The notes beneath the pieces are model-generated. The model saw only the letters and a list, made by a program, of their open reading frames with translations. It was not told the DNA's origin and searched no databases. Positions 53,991 through 64,000 of a stretch of DNA of 64,000 nt are shown piece by piece. The position numbers were made by a program, and so were the translations under genes. Numbering within the stretch: position 1 is the first letter of the stretch; every line of letters begins with the position of its first letter. The stretch comes from Acanthosepion esculentum (taxonomy: Eukaryota; Mollusca; Cephalopoda; Sepiida; Sepiidae). The stretch is from NCBI GenBank assembly GCA_964036315.1, contig OZ038482.1, positions 9,376,304 to 9,440,303 of the forward strand, read 5' to 3'.

Positions 53991-56354
53991 ACTTGTTATG
54001 GTGTTAGTTTATCATGGATATACTAATGTCTATCTTGGACTGTGGAGAGTAGAGAAGATTGAGATATTTCTTCTTTCCTTTCAAGCTCCTCATTAGTCCT
54101 TATGGATTTCTACTAGTCTTGTCTGTGTATTAATCTTACTTACTTTTTAAGAGAAGAATATTTTACTTTGCATCTAATCGAATTGACTCATCATTGAAAG
54201 CAACAAATGTAGTGAAAGCAATTCATCACAACTTTTTCTCTTGCATTTTTTCTATTTTTGCTTCAGGTGTTTTACATTATTGTCCAAGTAGTGGAAGAGT
54301 CTCTATAGCTCTTAATGAAAATATGAATGTCTTGAAAGTATTGAATTTATTTTTGTAGGATTCCATGAATAAAAGTTGGGGGTGGGTGATAGAAAAATGA
54401 ACTTTTTATTTTGCAAATTTTTTGCATTTTATCATTTCATTTCTTTAAAAAATTATTTAATGGAAATGAATTGCAATTAGAATTCATGAGAAATTCAACA
54501 TCTTTCTTTCTGATGTCTGTATTATTTTTTACCAATGCTTGTGAAATGTGCTTTTATTTTGACAATTAGAAAAAATATTGTTCGTTCTGAGGTCATTTGT
54601 ATGAAGGTGAAATAATTGGACAGAAAAAAATGGTGGAACATTTTTTTTTTTGATAATATCCTTTGAATAAAAGTGTTGAATTTTTATTTAGACTCTCAAG
54701 TTAAATTCTTCATGATTCAATATGCAATGGTTAAATTTTTTCTTCTGTGTTCATTGCTCAGAAAAAAAAAATCTTATAGTTTGATACTTGAGAAAAAAAA
54801 AGGTAAAACCGAAAATCTCGAGTGATTGTGGTTGTGAGTCAGAATACAGGCATTGATAATTGTGTGCAAGGAACCTTTAATGAAACATTGTCTTTTTGCC
54901 ACTAGTGAAAAAAAATATAAAAGAAGCATGTGGATTAAAATGGAAAATATTTATTGATTAGTTCCTTTAAGTAATCTATTCATTGAATATGCTAGTCAAG
55001 GAATGAGATACATTTAAACTATGAAGCCATATTAAACTGTCTTTTATGTTGCATTTTCAGATTAATATTTTTTGTTCTTTTATTTATATTCCTAATTTGG
55101 TTTCATTGTATATTTTAATTACATTCAAACATTCTCATCTACAGATTTTGATCTCTCCAATAATAAGTCACATCTTACCTGCAATCTTTTTAGCATCCAA
55201 TGATATAGCTTGTATTTTGGAATTTCTTGATGAATTTTTAAAATGAAAATCTTGAAAATCTATTTTCTTACCTTTGAATTACATTAACTGTTAAAGTAAC
55301 TAACAATTAAAGTAATTAACAATTTCTACAATGCCTCACACAAGGAAATATTTTGTCAGCCATGTTTTGATTTTAAGGTTGAGATTACTGTTTACACTCA
55401 AAAATCTCTTTTGTTGGAATTTGCTTTTTACATGTTCTTTAGTTATGTCTACACTCTCTGGAAATAAATTTAAAAACACTTTCTGATATTTATATTATTT
55501 TATGAAATGCTATATGATCTTTAAACTCAATGGTGGAAAATTTAATAAAAATGATTTTAGTAATTTTTACTAGTTTAGTTTTCAGTTTCATGATAAGACA
55601 CAACAATCTCAAGGCACAGGGAATATTTAGGTTCATGACTTTCCAGGTGTGCATTGGGGGCTGTACTACAAAATTGTGGTTTTCATTCAATATTTGGTCT
55701 TGCTTTATTGGTTTATTTCTCTTGAGTAAATTTAGAATCCTTTAAAGGATCTAAAAATTTGGAAAAGAAAAAAGGTCAAAATGAATCAAAAAAGGTCAAA
55801 ATATCATAAAAATGAATCAAAAAGGTCAAAATATCAAAATGAATGGTTCAAATATTAATTTTGTGTTTTTCTTGTAATTGAAAGTCAATTAAACATAAAA
55901 TTATATGACATTAAAGAAAAAAAGCAAATGGAATCATGGCTTTATTTAGAAGGGGATAAGTAACATGTACAGAACTAAGTCAACCATATTTGTTGCTATT
56001 GGCATATTCAAATACTTTCTGATTTCTTAGCTTAAGACATATGTACCATTTGTACCTAAAGTGGTACATCAAAATTGATGAGAACTTTTGCAAAGGGGAG
56101 TTGTATGGTCAAATGAATATGTTCTTTGAAATTCAATTATATATCTAAATGCAGAAAAGTAGGAATGAAGTGATTTCAAAAAATCATAAAAAAATGAATT
56201 GTCAAAAAACTGAACCAAAAGCATTCTGCATATTAAACAAAATCAAGCAATTAAATATTACTCTTCCATTTGCTGGTTGTCTTCAGGTCAATAGTGTGCA
56301 GTGAAGAGTAGCCAGACACTATAGTAAAAGCTTTACACTGGGTTGAAAACAAAA
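53991..56354. other. AT-rich spacer, no gene seen
   Basis: About 2.4 kb without recognised genes. A weak hydrophobic frame lies at 55046-55246 (plus), and opposite-strand overlapping frames at 55490-55745. A short triplicate of AAAAGGTCAAAATATCA with AAAATGAATCAA lies at 55765-55850. No splice-bounded exons stand out. Confidence 0.45.
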
Positions 56355-56455
56355 ATGAATGCTAAACAATCTCCTCAGAGATGAAGAGGAGATTTGAGGC
56401 AACAAAGATTTTGTTCGGCAGAAGAATACCATGACAGAACATGAACAAATATGTT
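56355..56455 (+). mobile_element. Small LINE tail fragment
   Basis: ISSEMKRRFEATKILFGRRI near 56370-56430 corresponds to ISQMKRELEAIEMWFYRRML at 61.27 kb. Only about 30 codons are readable. Confidence 0.45.
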
Positions 56456-56747
56456 TTAAGTTAATTGTGGCTAAAAAGGACATGTCTGCGTTTTTTTACA
56501 TTGATATTCACCCTTTGCAAGGCCCTGGTGCCACTCGAGATAGATGGTTACAAATTAAGAGGCACTGTTCATGGTGATATGTTAGGAAGATAACGATTAA
56601 CCCTAGACATGAACAAATTAAGACAGTTGAAATGCAATATTTCAAAGTTCTTGCATCACTCGTTCATAGTCAGCCTATTGACTTGTCAGCCGACCCTCAC
56701 ATGGCAAATCACTGGAAAGAGCTAGCTAGAAATATTTATGATTATAC

Positions 56748-57655
56748 TTGATGACCATCAAATATAAAACCACTGAGTTTTGTTTTGGGCTCATATGTTT
56801 AGATTGTAGACCTAAATGAACTGCAGATTTCTAAAGTTTCTATTCTATGGTTTATAGTCAAATGAGTTAAATTTTATAATGAAAGTTCATTACTTGATGA
56901 ACATCAAATATAAAACCACTGAGTTTTGTTTTGGGCTCATATGTTTAGATTGTAGACCTAAATGAACTGCAGATTTCTAAAGTTTCTATTCTATGGTTTA
57001 TAGTCAAATGAGTTAAATTTTATAATGAAAGTTCATTACTTGATGATCATCAAATATAAAACCACTGAGTTTTGTTTTGGGCTCAAATGTTTAGATTGTA
57101 GACCTAAATGAACTGCAGATTTCTAAAGTTTCTATTCTATGGTTTATAGTCAAATGAGTTAAATTTTAAAACGAAAGTTCATTACTTGATGATCATCAAA
57201 TATAAAACCACTGAGTTTTGTTTTGGGCTCATATGTTTAGATTGTAGACCTAAATGAACTGCAGATTTCTAAAGTTTCTATTCTATGGTTTATAGTCAAA
57301 TGAGTTAAATTTTAAAACGAAAGTTCATTACTTGATGATCATCAAATATAAAACCACTGAGTTTTGTTTTGGGCTCATATGTTTAGATTGTAGACCTAAA
57401 TGAACTGCAGATTTCTAAAGTTTCTATTCTATCGTTTATAGTCAAATGAGTTAAATTTTATAATGAAAGTTCATTACTTGATGATCATCAAATATAAAAC
57501 CACTGAGTTTTGTTTTGGGCTCATATGTTTAGATTGTAGACCTAAATGAACTGCAGATTTCTAAAGTTTCTATTCTATGGTTTATAGTCAAATGAGTTAA
57601 ATTTTATAATGAAAGTTCATTACTTGATGATCATCAAATATAAAACCACTTGTGA
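56748..57655. repeat. 146-bp tandem repeat, about 6.2 copies
   Basis: TATAAAACCACT starts at 56763, 56909, 57055, 57201, 57347, 57493 and 57639: period exactly 146. The unit includes TTTTGTTTTGGGCTCATATG, AACTGCAGATTTCTAAAGTT and AAATGAGTTAAATTTTA. Copies are over 95 percent alike by eye. Length equals nucleosome core DNA, as for many satellites. That is suggestive only. A TATAAAA word in each unit is noted. Confidence 0.97.
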
Positions 57656-57676
57656 ATTTATATGTTTTCTGTAATT

Positions 57677-58012
57677 CTAACACAGAAGAATGTAAAAGTC
57701 CCCAATGGGTCCAGTACATGTGTTAGTAGGCATATAGTCCTTGCTACTTAGTAGTATGGTAGCAGCTGTAAGAGGGTTAAAATTATGAGGATGATTTTTA
57801 ATGTTCCATAAAAATAGACATTTATCACACACATACATGTGTTTAGTGGCAATTTCTATGAGTCTGCTACTTAGGGATAAGAAAATTACCATGTGTCTTT
57901 TAGCTACTGCTGGTCTATGAGGCAACACAGTAAATATCTGCTTCCTACTATGTCGGACATTTTTCTCTAAGACACCATGTGTCCCTTTATTATTTCTTTG
58001 AGTTTGTACCAA
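57677..58012 (-). CDS. Unrecognised ORF, 111 codons
   Basis: Minus frame starting ATG 58012 (MVQTQRNNKGTHGVLEKNVR) with mixed composition, two CxxC-like cysteines (HMYVCDKCLFLW) and a hydrophobic middle. No domain recognised. CDKC without a matching pair does not make a zinc finger. No splice sites or repeats define it. It may be part of an interspersed repeat. Confidence 0.2.
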   Translation of the reverse strand: MVQTQRNNKGTHGVLEKNVRHSRKQIFTVLPHRPAVAKRHMVIFLSLSSRLIEIATKHMYVCDKCLFLWNIKNHPHNFNPLTAATILLSSKDYMPTNTCTGPIGDFYILLC

Positions 58013-58088
58013 ATTGTTATTGTTTCTGTTTGAAAAATGTTTTTCTTGTTTCTTTAAAATGTATTTTTGTTATATAGGAATAAAGTGT

Positions 58089-58465
58089 TGCTGCTGACAC
58101 TTGAGTTTGAACCTAGATCGCCAGTGAGTAAACACAGGTGATCCCATTATTGAATTAAGTAGATCACATGACCATAGAGGAAATATATATATATGGAAAT
58201 TATTGTGATGACTAACAATCACATTTGTATTCTATCCTCTATTACTATATGGACTGTTAGTCTCTGCTCTATTTACTATACTCTTCCTCTATTCAAATCA
58301 CTATATGGATTACCGTTCGAGTGAGTATCATCGAGCAAGTACTATTAGTGTGAGTGATATTCAAAGGCGTCTGACACCAGTATTGTTCAACACCATTACT
58401 ATAGTTGTAATCTGCAATTACAAAGTCTCTACTACAACGAGCATTACAAAAGTGGCAACGAGTAT
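58089..58465 (+). repeat. Candidate solo LTR with primer-binding-site-like junction
   Basis: TGTTGCTGCTGACACTTG at 58089 could be an LTR start. TATATATATATGG near 58185 could serve as TATA. GAGCATTACA followed by AAAG and TGGCAACGAG at 58440-58465 looks like an LTR end, spacer and Ty3/gypsy primer-binding site (common form TGGCGACGAG). No internal region or second LTR follows. Confidence 0.3.
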
Positions 58466-58590
58466 TCACTGACGTCACAAAAATTTTGTTTGTCCATTTC
58501 CCCCTTTGAGAAATTTGTTATTTGTTTCTAGTTTTCGCAATATATTTCCTAAATAAAAGGATAACATCAGTAGGAAGCATGGACTCTTCT

Positions 58591-59210
58591 TCATTCAGTT
58601 GCAAAGACCTCTGTAAGAGATTCACGGAAAATTTGGAAAAGTTCCTTACTTGCATCAGGAAAATAAATATCATTACATGAAGCAAAACTGAATGATGATG
58701 CTACTCCAAGATCCTTCTGCTTGCTGTAATATCCATTCTTAGAAAACTTAGAACAATGTTGACCTTTCATTATTGTTCTTACTAACACTAAAGCCAGATA
58801 GAGTAAGTACTGAAATCTTCTGTTCAGTACATCTTGGCCAATAAATCTCATATATTAATGGTATAAGCTAAGCTGAAATTGTGTTTGTATAAATGCCATA
58901 AAGAAACCAGATTGCATTGAGCAGCCAGATTTCGACAATATGATCTGGACAAACAAAAATGGCTTCAATCTGGATGGGTTTTATTAATATAGCTTCTTTT
59001 GTTTTTGTATCACCTACATGAAACACTGGAAAGAAGGATTGCTCATGCATTTGATTATGGAGGAATTATAGTCTTGGATGGCTTTAATGGCTACGGGCTA
59101 TGTTGTCTGTAATATTTCCACGTGGAGTGTTTCGGTATGAAAGGATGGAGATTCATCTGTCAGTTGTTCATCACAAGTTCACAAGTGTGTACAATGTCTG
59201 CATCTCACAT
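58591..59210 (-). other. Unrecognised coding-like stretch
   Basis: Three minus-strand readings follow one another: SPSFHTETLHVEILQTT then PVAIKAIQDYNSSIIKCMSN (59150-59020), HEQSFFPVFHVGDTKTKEAI then LIKPIQIEAIFVCPDHIVEI (59050-58868), and MRFIGQDVLNRRFQYLLYLA then LVLVRTIMKGQHCSKFSKNG (58851-58591). Composition is protein-like and breaks are few. No family is recognised. It is either a decayed mobile-element ORF or part of a repeated transcript. Confidence 0.3.
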
Positions 59211-59319
59211 GCATCTTACACTTATCATTTTAAAAATTCAGTGTTTTGATAATTTTTGCAAGGAATGCATAATTCAAGCTTCATATCACAGTAAATGAAA
59301 TAATTCCAATTTTCTTAAA

Positions 59320-59545
59320 TGAAAATGTCAACTCCGAATAAATCAAATCAATCAAAATGTCAATTATAAATAATCTAATACTAACCAATCAAATGTCAAC
59401 TTTGAATACATCCATTGCTGACCAATCAAAATGCCAAATAATCTAATAATGACCAATCAAATGACATCTCTAAATAATCCAATGCTGACCAATCAAATGT
59501 AAACTCTAAATAATTCAATACTGGCCAATCAATGTGCCAATATGT
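59320..59545. repeat. Imperfect minisatellite, 31-37 bp unit
   Basis: GACCAATCAAATGTCAACTC-type units with AAATAATC(C/T)AAT linkers. ACCAATC occurs at 59384, 59421, 59452 and 59488, with a GGCCAATC at 59523. Each unit carries a CCAAT word. Confidence 0.8.
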
Positions 59546-59874
59546 TTTGATATAATTAATTCTACATTTGGCAGTAAATTAAATCATTCCACATTTCGTA
59601 AATAAAATAAGAATTGCTTAAGATAAAGGAAATTTCAAAATGTGAATCAGATTTAGAAGCAAAAGCTGATAAATGAACAAATATTGAAGAATGGAAACTG
59701 AATGAGAAATTATTTGTAAATTAAAGGAAACCTGGGTTGAAATCTTTTCAAATCTTTTTGAATAAGTCTGAATTTGATTCTACTAAATTGTCAAAAGAAA
59801 TGAGAAAAGAAGAGAAATCGATTTGGATTGAATTATTGAATGAAATCCAGAAAGAAGCAGCATTTTAAACTTAC

Positions 59875-60150
59875 CTTTATTGATAAAAGGCATCTGACAA
59901 ATGTCACATGTGTCGGTGGCTAGGTTGTGTTTGAAAATATGTCTGTCCATGAGAGATTTAAAAGATGTGTTGTATTGACAATGCAAGCACAAATATCATG
60001 ACGTGTGTACTTAATTACGGAAGCTTTTCAAATGTTCCCTGCGGCCATGATGGACATTTATGTGTGGTGATGTTTCTACTTGCGATTGATGACATTTGCT
60101 ATTATTGTGAATGACTTTTTGCAAAAACTGCAGCTGAATGAATACCTAAT
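59875..60150 (-). pseudogene. Degenerate C2H2 zinc-finger exon with splice donor
   Basis: On the minus strand 59992-59875 reads CLHCQYNTSFKSLMDRHIFKH, a canonical C-X2-C-X12-H-X3-H finger (listed residues split: CLHC, then F, L, H and H). Next come NLATDT and CDICQMPF, the first half of a second finger. Directly after INK the sequence is AAAG|GTAAGT, a consensus 5' splice site at 59874. Upstream (60150-60000) further finger-like pieces are readable only with frameshifts and stops (CSFCKKSFT; KCPSWPQGTFEKL). A TGA lies two codons before CLHC. Such proteins bind DNA in the nucleus. This copy is either a pseudogene or an exon whose true 5' limit I cannot place. Confidence 0.6.
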
Positions 60151-60983
60151 GCACTTATTGACTTTCACTGCTTGATCTTTGTTATTTTATTTTTACTCTT
60201 GCTGTTCAAATAGAGGGGGGCATTTAGGTCTTTTAGTAATGACACTGTCTTTGTTCATCCTGTCTTTCACTGTGAGATGAGCAATGATAAGATACAATCA
60301 ATGGCAATGAATATTTTCCAAATCATTCATTGAGAAGATGTACATTCAGAAATACAAAATATTTCAAACAACATCTTACCTTTAAACTCATCCACTGATT
60401 TCATTATTTTTTCATGTAGTCATTTGGGAGAAGAAATAAAGAAAAATTCAGTTATTTGATTAAATATGTTTTGGTGAAAAAGAATTCCCATCAAATGTTA
60501 TCATTGCGATTGTATTGGTTGTATCAATTTTGTAGTATTATTTTAAATAATATAGAATAGAAATGAATTTAATAAAATCAAATATTTAAAAAAAATAAGT
60601 GCATTGTAATAATATTTAAAAAACAAAGTGTAAATTGTCTTAAAGTTGTCTTGTTATGAAAACTCTTAATTTCTCTGTCAAATGAAATGATGTCAACTGT
60701 TGTAGGAAAATGAAAAAGCAAAAATATATATTTATTGAGCTCTTCAAATAATCTAGCATTGATTCTTTTGGAAACTGATTCATTTTATTTCTACTTCAAT
60801 GGTAATGGTAATATTAGCTGTTTCCCTGTAAGGAAACATTTGGCATTCATTGACTTAGTAGCCAGTACTATTTTGGGCTGAAACTTATAAAATCCTTCTC
60901 TTAAAACAATTTTTTCAGGAAAACAGGTTTCTCAAGACCAGTAGCTGTATTGTTCTTTCCAGTATTGATGGGGTTTTAAGAAA
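60151..60983. other. Unassigned stretch; second donor-like site
   Basis: AT-rich. On the minus strand at about 60376 GTTTAAAG|GTAAGA is another donor-like site preceded by a short open frame (EKIMKSVDEF). It parallels the donor at 59874. No finger motif precedes it. Confidence 0.3.
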
Positions 60984-61235
60984 AAATGAAAAAAAGACAC
61001 TTATACTCAAGATCAGAAAAAGGCAGATATGGGAATTTTATAAGGGGAAGGCAGTGGGTCATCTGCCTGAGAATGGATGGTAGAATGGATGGTGGGAAAC
61101 TTAGCAAAGGAACAAAGGTTTCCAAGGGCTATAAGGGATTGGAAATTGTGAAGAGCTACGATCACTCACATCCTGAAGGGCTATGGCACATAGAAGAAGT
61201 ATGTGATTTATGCCAGGAAATCTTAGATGGTCTGA
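60984..61235 (+). mobile_element. LINE tail fragment (first of two head-to-tail)
   Basis: Frameshifted readings RKTLILKIRKRQIWEFYKG and KGLEIVKSYDHSHPEGLWH correspond to the KRKLILTIRKRQLRFLGH and KLWRAMVDYVL parts of the 50.17-kb copy. The middle is deleted. It is followed at once by a second copy. Confidence 0.65.
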
Positions 61236-61249
61236 ATCAAATTTAATGT

Positions 61250-62018
61250 CATTAACTAACATCTCACAGATGAAGAGGGAACTGGAGGCAATAGAAATGT
61301 GGTTCTACAGAAGGATGCTGAGAATACCATCAATGGTGTGTGTAAACAATGAAGAAGATTTAAGGAAAATAGAAACAAAAAGCACACATACTCATATTCA
61401 GAAAGAGACATATGAATTTTTTGGACATAAGATGAGGAAATATAGCTTGGAGACTTTGATACACACAGGACGTATCAAAGGCAAAATAAAGAGGAGAAGG
61501 TACCTTTGCATGAATGGATGGTAGAGTGGAGCATGGAAGGAATGGTAAAAAGACAAATTTTACTAACAGCTATAAATAATAGGAAGTTATGGAGAGCTAT
61601 GATTGCCCACGTCCTGAAGGGACAGGGTACATAGAAGTATCGACATGAGTTATCTGTCCTTGGCAGAGGAATGAGAGTTATACGCTTTTGTTGGTGAAAA
61701 GAAAAATCTTTCTCACTGACTTCTGTTTTTGCCCTAACGCGTTACGTTCCTTTCTGTGCCAGACTTCACATTATGTAGATTCTGACTTCCTCATGCTCCC
61801 TTCCAAGGAAAAGTTGCGGAAACACTCATTTCAACATAAAAACTTTGTCCTCCTTATTTTGAGAAATATTTGTGTCATTTTTTATGTCATACCTATACCA
61901 GAATTGCTGATGGCTGCCGTTGATATAGTGTCATGGAGGAGATTTAGCGTGGCTTCTGCATTCGGACCCCACCCACCTATGACTACAAATGTCAAAGAGA
62001 TGATGATGATGATGATGA
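61250..62018 (+). mobile_element. LINE tail, 3' UTR and (ATG)n end (second copy)
   Basis: An open frame of 104 codons (61210-61524) reads ISQMKRELEAIEMWFYRRML, RIPSMVCVNNEEDLRKIETK, THIQKETYEFFGHKMRKYSL, then after a stop AINNRKLWRAMIAHVLKGQG to 61640. It is followed by about 350 bases of UTR-like sequence (GTTATCTGTCCTTGGCAGAG onward) and a (GAT)7 run at 61999-62018, which I take as the 3' terminal microsatellite of this LINE. Confidence 0.7.
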
Positions 62019-62434
62019 TGATTGTTTATGTGCATACAGTTACATTGCATATGCAATTATCATCACAAGCTTTTATAGAATCCGTCTTACATGTAAATAA
62101 ATATTTCTATTGGGAAGAACTGAATAGTTTTTACCTTATTTTTATCAAGGCTTGCTTTATCACATGGAAGGATATTTGTGTTCCAGGCAGATGTTCTTTA
62201 CACTACATGTTACTTATATGGATCAAGGCTTGCTTTATCACATGGAAGGGTGTTTATGTTCCAGGGAGATGTTCTTTACACTTTATGTTACTTATAGGGA
62301 TCAAGGCTTGCTTTATCACATGGAATGATGTTTGTTGTCCAGGGAGATGCTCTTTACACTTTATGTTACTTATATGGGACCCGATATTTGCAAAGGTGAA
62401 GTTTGAAAGGAGAAAAACATTTTTACTCTATTGA
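61688..62434 (+). CDS. Long chance ORF over LINE UTR, (ATG)n and 78-bp repeats
   Basis: At 248 codons this is the second longest frame, but its parts argue against a gene. The first 100 codons are LINE 3' UTR. Then comes MMMMMMM from the microsatellite. The C-terminal third is three copies of a 26-residue unit (IKACFITWK...CSLHFMLLI) made by a 78-bp tandem repeat whose period happens to be divisible by three. No signal peptide or domain. I list it so that it is not mistaken for a protein-coding gene. Confidence 0.12.
   Translation: MLVKRKIFLTDFCFCPNALRSFLCQTSHYVDSDFLMLPSKEKLRKHSFQHKNFVLLILRNICVIFYVIPIPELLMAAVDIVSWRRFSVASAFGPHPPMTTNVKEMMMMMMMIVYVHTVTLHMQLSSQAFIESVLHVNKYFYWEELNSFYLIFIKACFITWKDICVPGRCSLHYMLLIWIKACFITWKGVYVPGRCSLHFMLLIGIKACFITWNDVCCPGRCSLHFMLLIWDPIFAKVKFERRKTFLLY
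62144..62377. repeat. 78-bp tandem repeat, 3 copies
   Basis: ATCAAGGCTTGCTTTATCAC starts at 62144, 62222 and 62300. Copies differ by a few substitutions. The unit stays open in the plus frame because 78 is a multiple of three. Confidence 0.95.
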
Positions 62435-62519
62435 ATCCATTACAGTGAATTGTTTAAAATGTTAATGAAAAACATGAAATGGAGACGTAGTGACTTTCCT
62501 GGTGAAGAAATTGACATCA

Positions 62520-63845
62520 CACTCATGAAGCAATGAAAGTTCTTGGTCAACTCTGTATTGGTTAAGCATCTCACATTACAGGGCTTTCTTTCAAATACAC
62601 AATATCACTTTTGCTTCTCTTGGTCAACAGCTGATATATTAACAATTGTTGCTGAAAGGGTCTATCAAGTTTTAGATGATAATGGTGAAGCTCAGACTCT
62701 TGCTCTGGACACATCTCGAAGGCATTTGACAGGGTTTGGCATATTGGTCTTCTTCCCCAGTTGATAGGTTATGGTATTTTTGGACAAATTTTTCAACTGA
62801 TTCAGTCTTATTAAATCATGAAATGAAAGTACTTTCGAATGGCCACTCTTCTAGATCCTTTTGCATAATGCAGATTACCCCAGAGCTCTATCCTTGGGCC
62901 TGCGTTGTTCCTAATTTTTCATCAATGACTTTCACAATTTCTTCTGTTCTCAAATTGGTATCTATGCTGACGATACAATTATTTACTCCTGTCTTAATAC
63001 TAAGTCTGATCAGTTTGATTCGATCAAATTGGCAGCTGATCTCAAAAATGACCTACAAGCTGCTGTTAACTGAAGTAAAGAATGGCATGTTAATCTTAAT
63101 GCCTCTAAAACAAAAATGCTCTCTTTTAATCATCTGAGAGATTCCTTTCTGGCTTCCAGAAGAGTGACTTGTTGTACCTTCTTGGGCCAACATTTTCTAA
63201 TGTCATAAAGTGGAATGATTATATTGAATCAATTGATAGGTCTGCTGCTAGGAAAGTGGGTTCACTGTGTTGTGTTAGACAATTTTTCTTGCCAAAATCT
63301 CTTACATATTTCTAAATCTATCATTCATCTTTGCATTGAATATTGCTGTCACATATGATTTGGTGCCCCTGCTATATATTTAGAAATTCTTGATAAATTC
63401 CAAAATTGAATCTGTGACATTATTGGTCCTGACCTGGTATCCTGGCTCCAGTCATTTTCCCCCCATCATAATGTTGCTTCTATAAGTACTTTCATTGTAA
63501 TTGTTCTGAGAAACTTTCCTCTTTGGTACGTAAACTTTATGCATTGAAGTGCAGTACTAGTTTGGCAAAATGATTTCATCATTTCACTGTTGAAATGGCT
63601 AGATGTAACTGTAAGTTCGATGCCAACAGTTTCTTTTCTTGCACTTCTTATTTGTGGAACTCTTTTCTGGCTTCTTGCTTTCCAGCCAAGTTTGATCTTC
63701 AAAAATTTAAATGCAATATTATTCATTATCTTCTGTCTTCTTGATTCCTCTTCTTTTATTATTCATGCTCTGTAAAAATGTTTTTTGTTTTTCTTATTCT
63801 TTCACACTCAGTAAACCCTTGTGTCTGAGTGACTTTATTGCCTTG
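62520..63845 (+). pseudogene. Jockey-type LINE reverse transcriptase to 3' end
   Basis: Plus strand, several frameshifts: NSVLVKHLTLQGFLSNTQYH, STADILTIVAERVYQVLDDN, ALDTSRR (family ALDISKAFD; F lost), then SILGPALFLIFHQ near 62890. Next are WYLC-type remains of YADD near 62960-62985 (TATGCTGACGATACAATTA still encodes YADDTI in another frame), KWNDYIESIDRSAARKVGSL, and YKYFHCNCSEKLSSLVRKLY near 63480-63540. FTVEMARCNCKFDANSF and LWNSFLASCFPAKFDLQKFK close the coding part. The 3' UTR ends GAGTGACTTTATTGCC near 63842. It covers about 400 codons of an enzyme of about 900. It is inactive and less decayed than the 36.5-kb copy. Confidence 0.85.
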
Positions 63846-64000
63846 CTTGTGGTGAAATGCCAAAAAAAAAAATTCAGTCTTTGCGCATTATTCCTACACA
63901 TAAAGTGGTGTATTTTCTTTGTTTTCAAGCAAATATATTTCTTCAATTGTTAATTTCATTTTTGTACACAAAGTAAAATATTGATTTTATTTGTCAATTT
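63846..64000. other. AT-rich flank
   Basis: Short A run at 63863, then AT-rich sequence to the window end. Nothing recognised. Confidence 0.4.

Overview
This window looks like non-coding, repeat-dominated nuclear DNA of an animal, most likely a cephalopod mollusc (octopus-like). The organism call is inference. It rests on the AT-rich composition, the near absence of host coding sequence, very abundant (AT)n, (CA)n, (GA)n and (AAT)n microsatellites, and the mixture of decayed Jockey/CR1-type and R2/NeSL-type LINEs, mariner, Helitron, Ty3/gypsy and tRNA-derived SINEs. There are no operons, Shine-Dalgarno sites or dense ORFs, so a prokaryotic reading is excluded. No intact host gene is visible. 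The best host-gene trace is a degenerate C2H2 zinc-finger exon followed by a consensus splice donor near 59.9 kb (minus strand).

Layout: 1-3.68 kb is one edge of a 17-bp satellite with higher-order duplication. 3.7-12.2 kb is AT-rich DNA holding a Helitron helicase C-terminus (minus), a 98-bp tandem repeat, several LINE fragments, a long hairpin and a 222-bp tandem duplication. 12.2-18.5 kb holds a dispersed repeat with an internal minisatellite, a duplicated block that shows an insertion by internal comparison, tRNA-type SINEs and a LINE reverse-transcriptase relic. 18.5-21.1 kb is a chain of minus-strand R2/NeSL-like LINE fragments, several ending in (AAT)n that abuts the next truncated copy. 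22.2-23.6 kb has an inverted pair of a dispersed repeat and a 38-bp satellite-like array. 24-36 kb is further SINE, LINE, mariner and microsatellite debris. 36.5-38.35 kb is a long Jockey-type LINE relic with a duplicated 3' end. 38.7-39.2 kb is an 83-bp tandem array.

41.4-47.75 kb is the most structured part. It has a TATA/initiator/CCAAT promoter-like block, then a Ty3/gypsy pol gene in order protease, reverse transcriptase, RNase H, integrase, broken by stops and frameshifts. Downstream lie an LTR-like segment and a related LTR-like segment in the opposite orientation. 48.7-49.8 kb is a decayed mariner transposase (minus). 49.8-62 kb holds more LINE tails, a perfect 45-bp inverted repeat, a 146-bp tandem array, an LTR candidate and the zinc-finger relic. 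62.5-63.85 kb is another Jockey-type LINE relic.

The pieces do not form a working pathway. They are layers of mobile-element insertion and of local tandem amplification, often of mobile-element ends. The observations most worth following are the amplification of element termini, the nested (AAT)n LINE chain, the inverted LTR-like pair and the long perfect hairpins.
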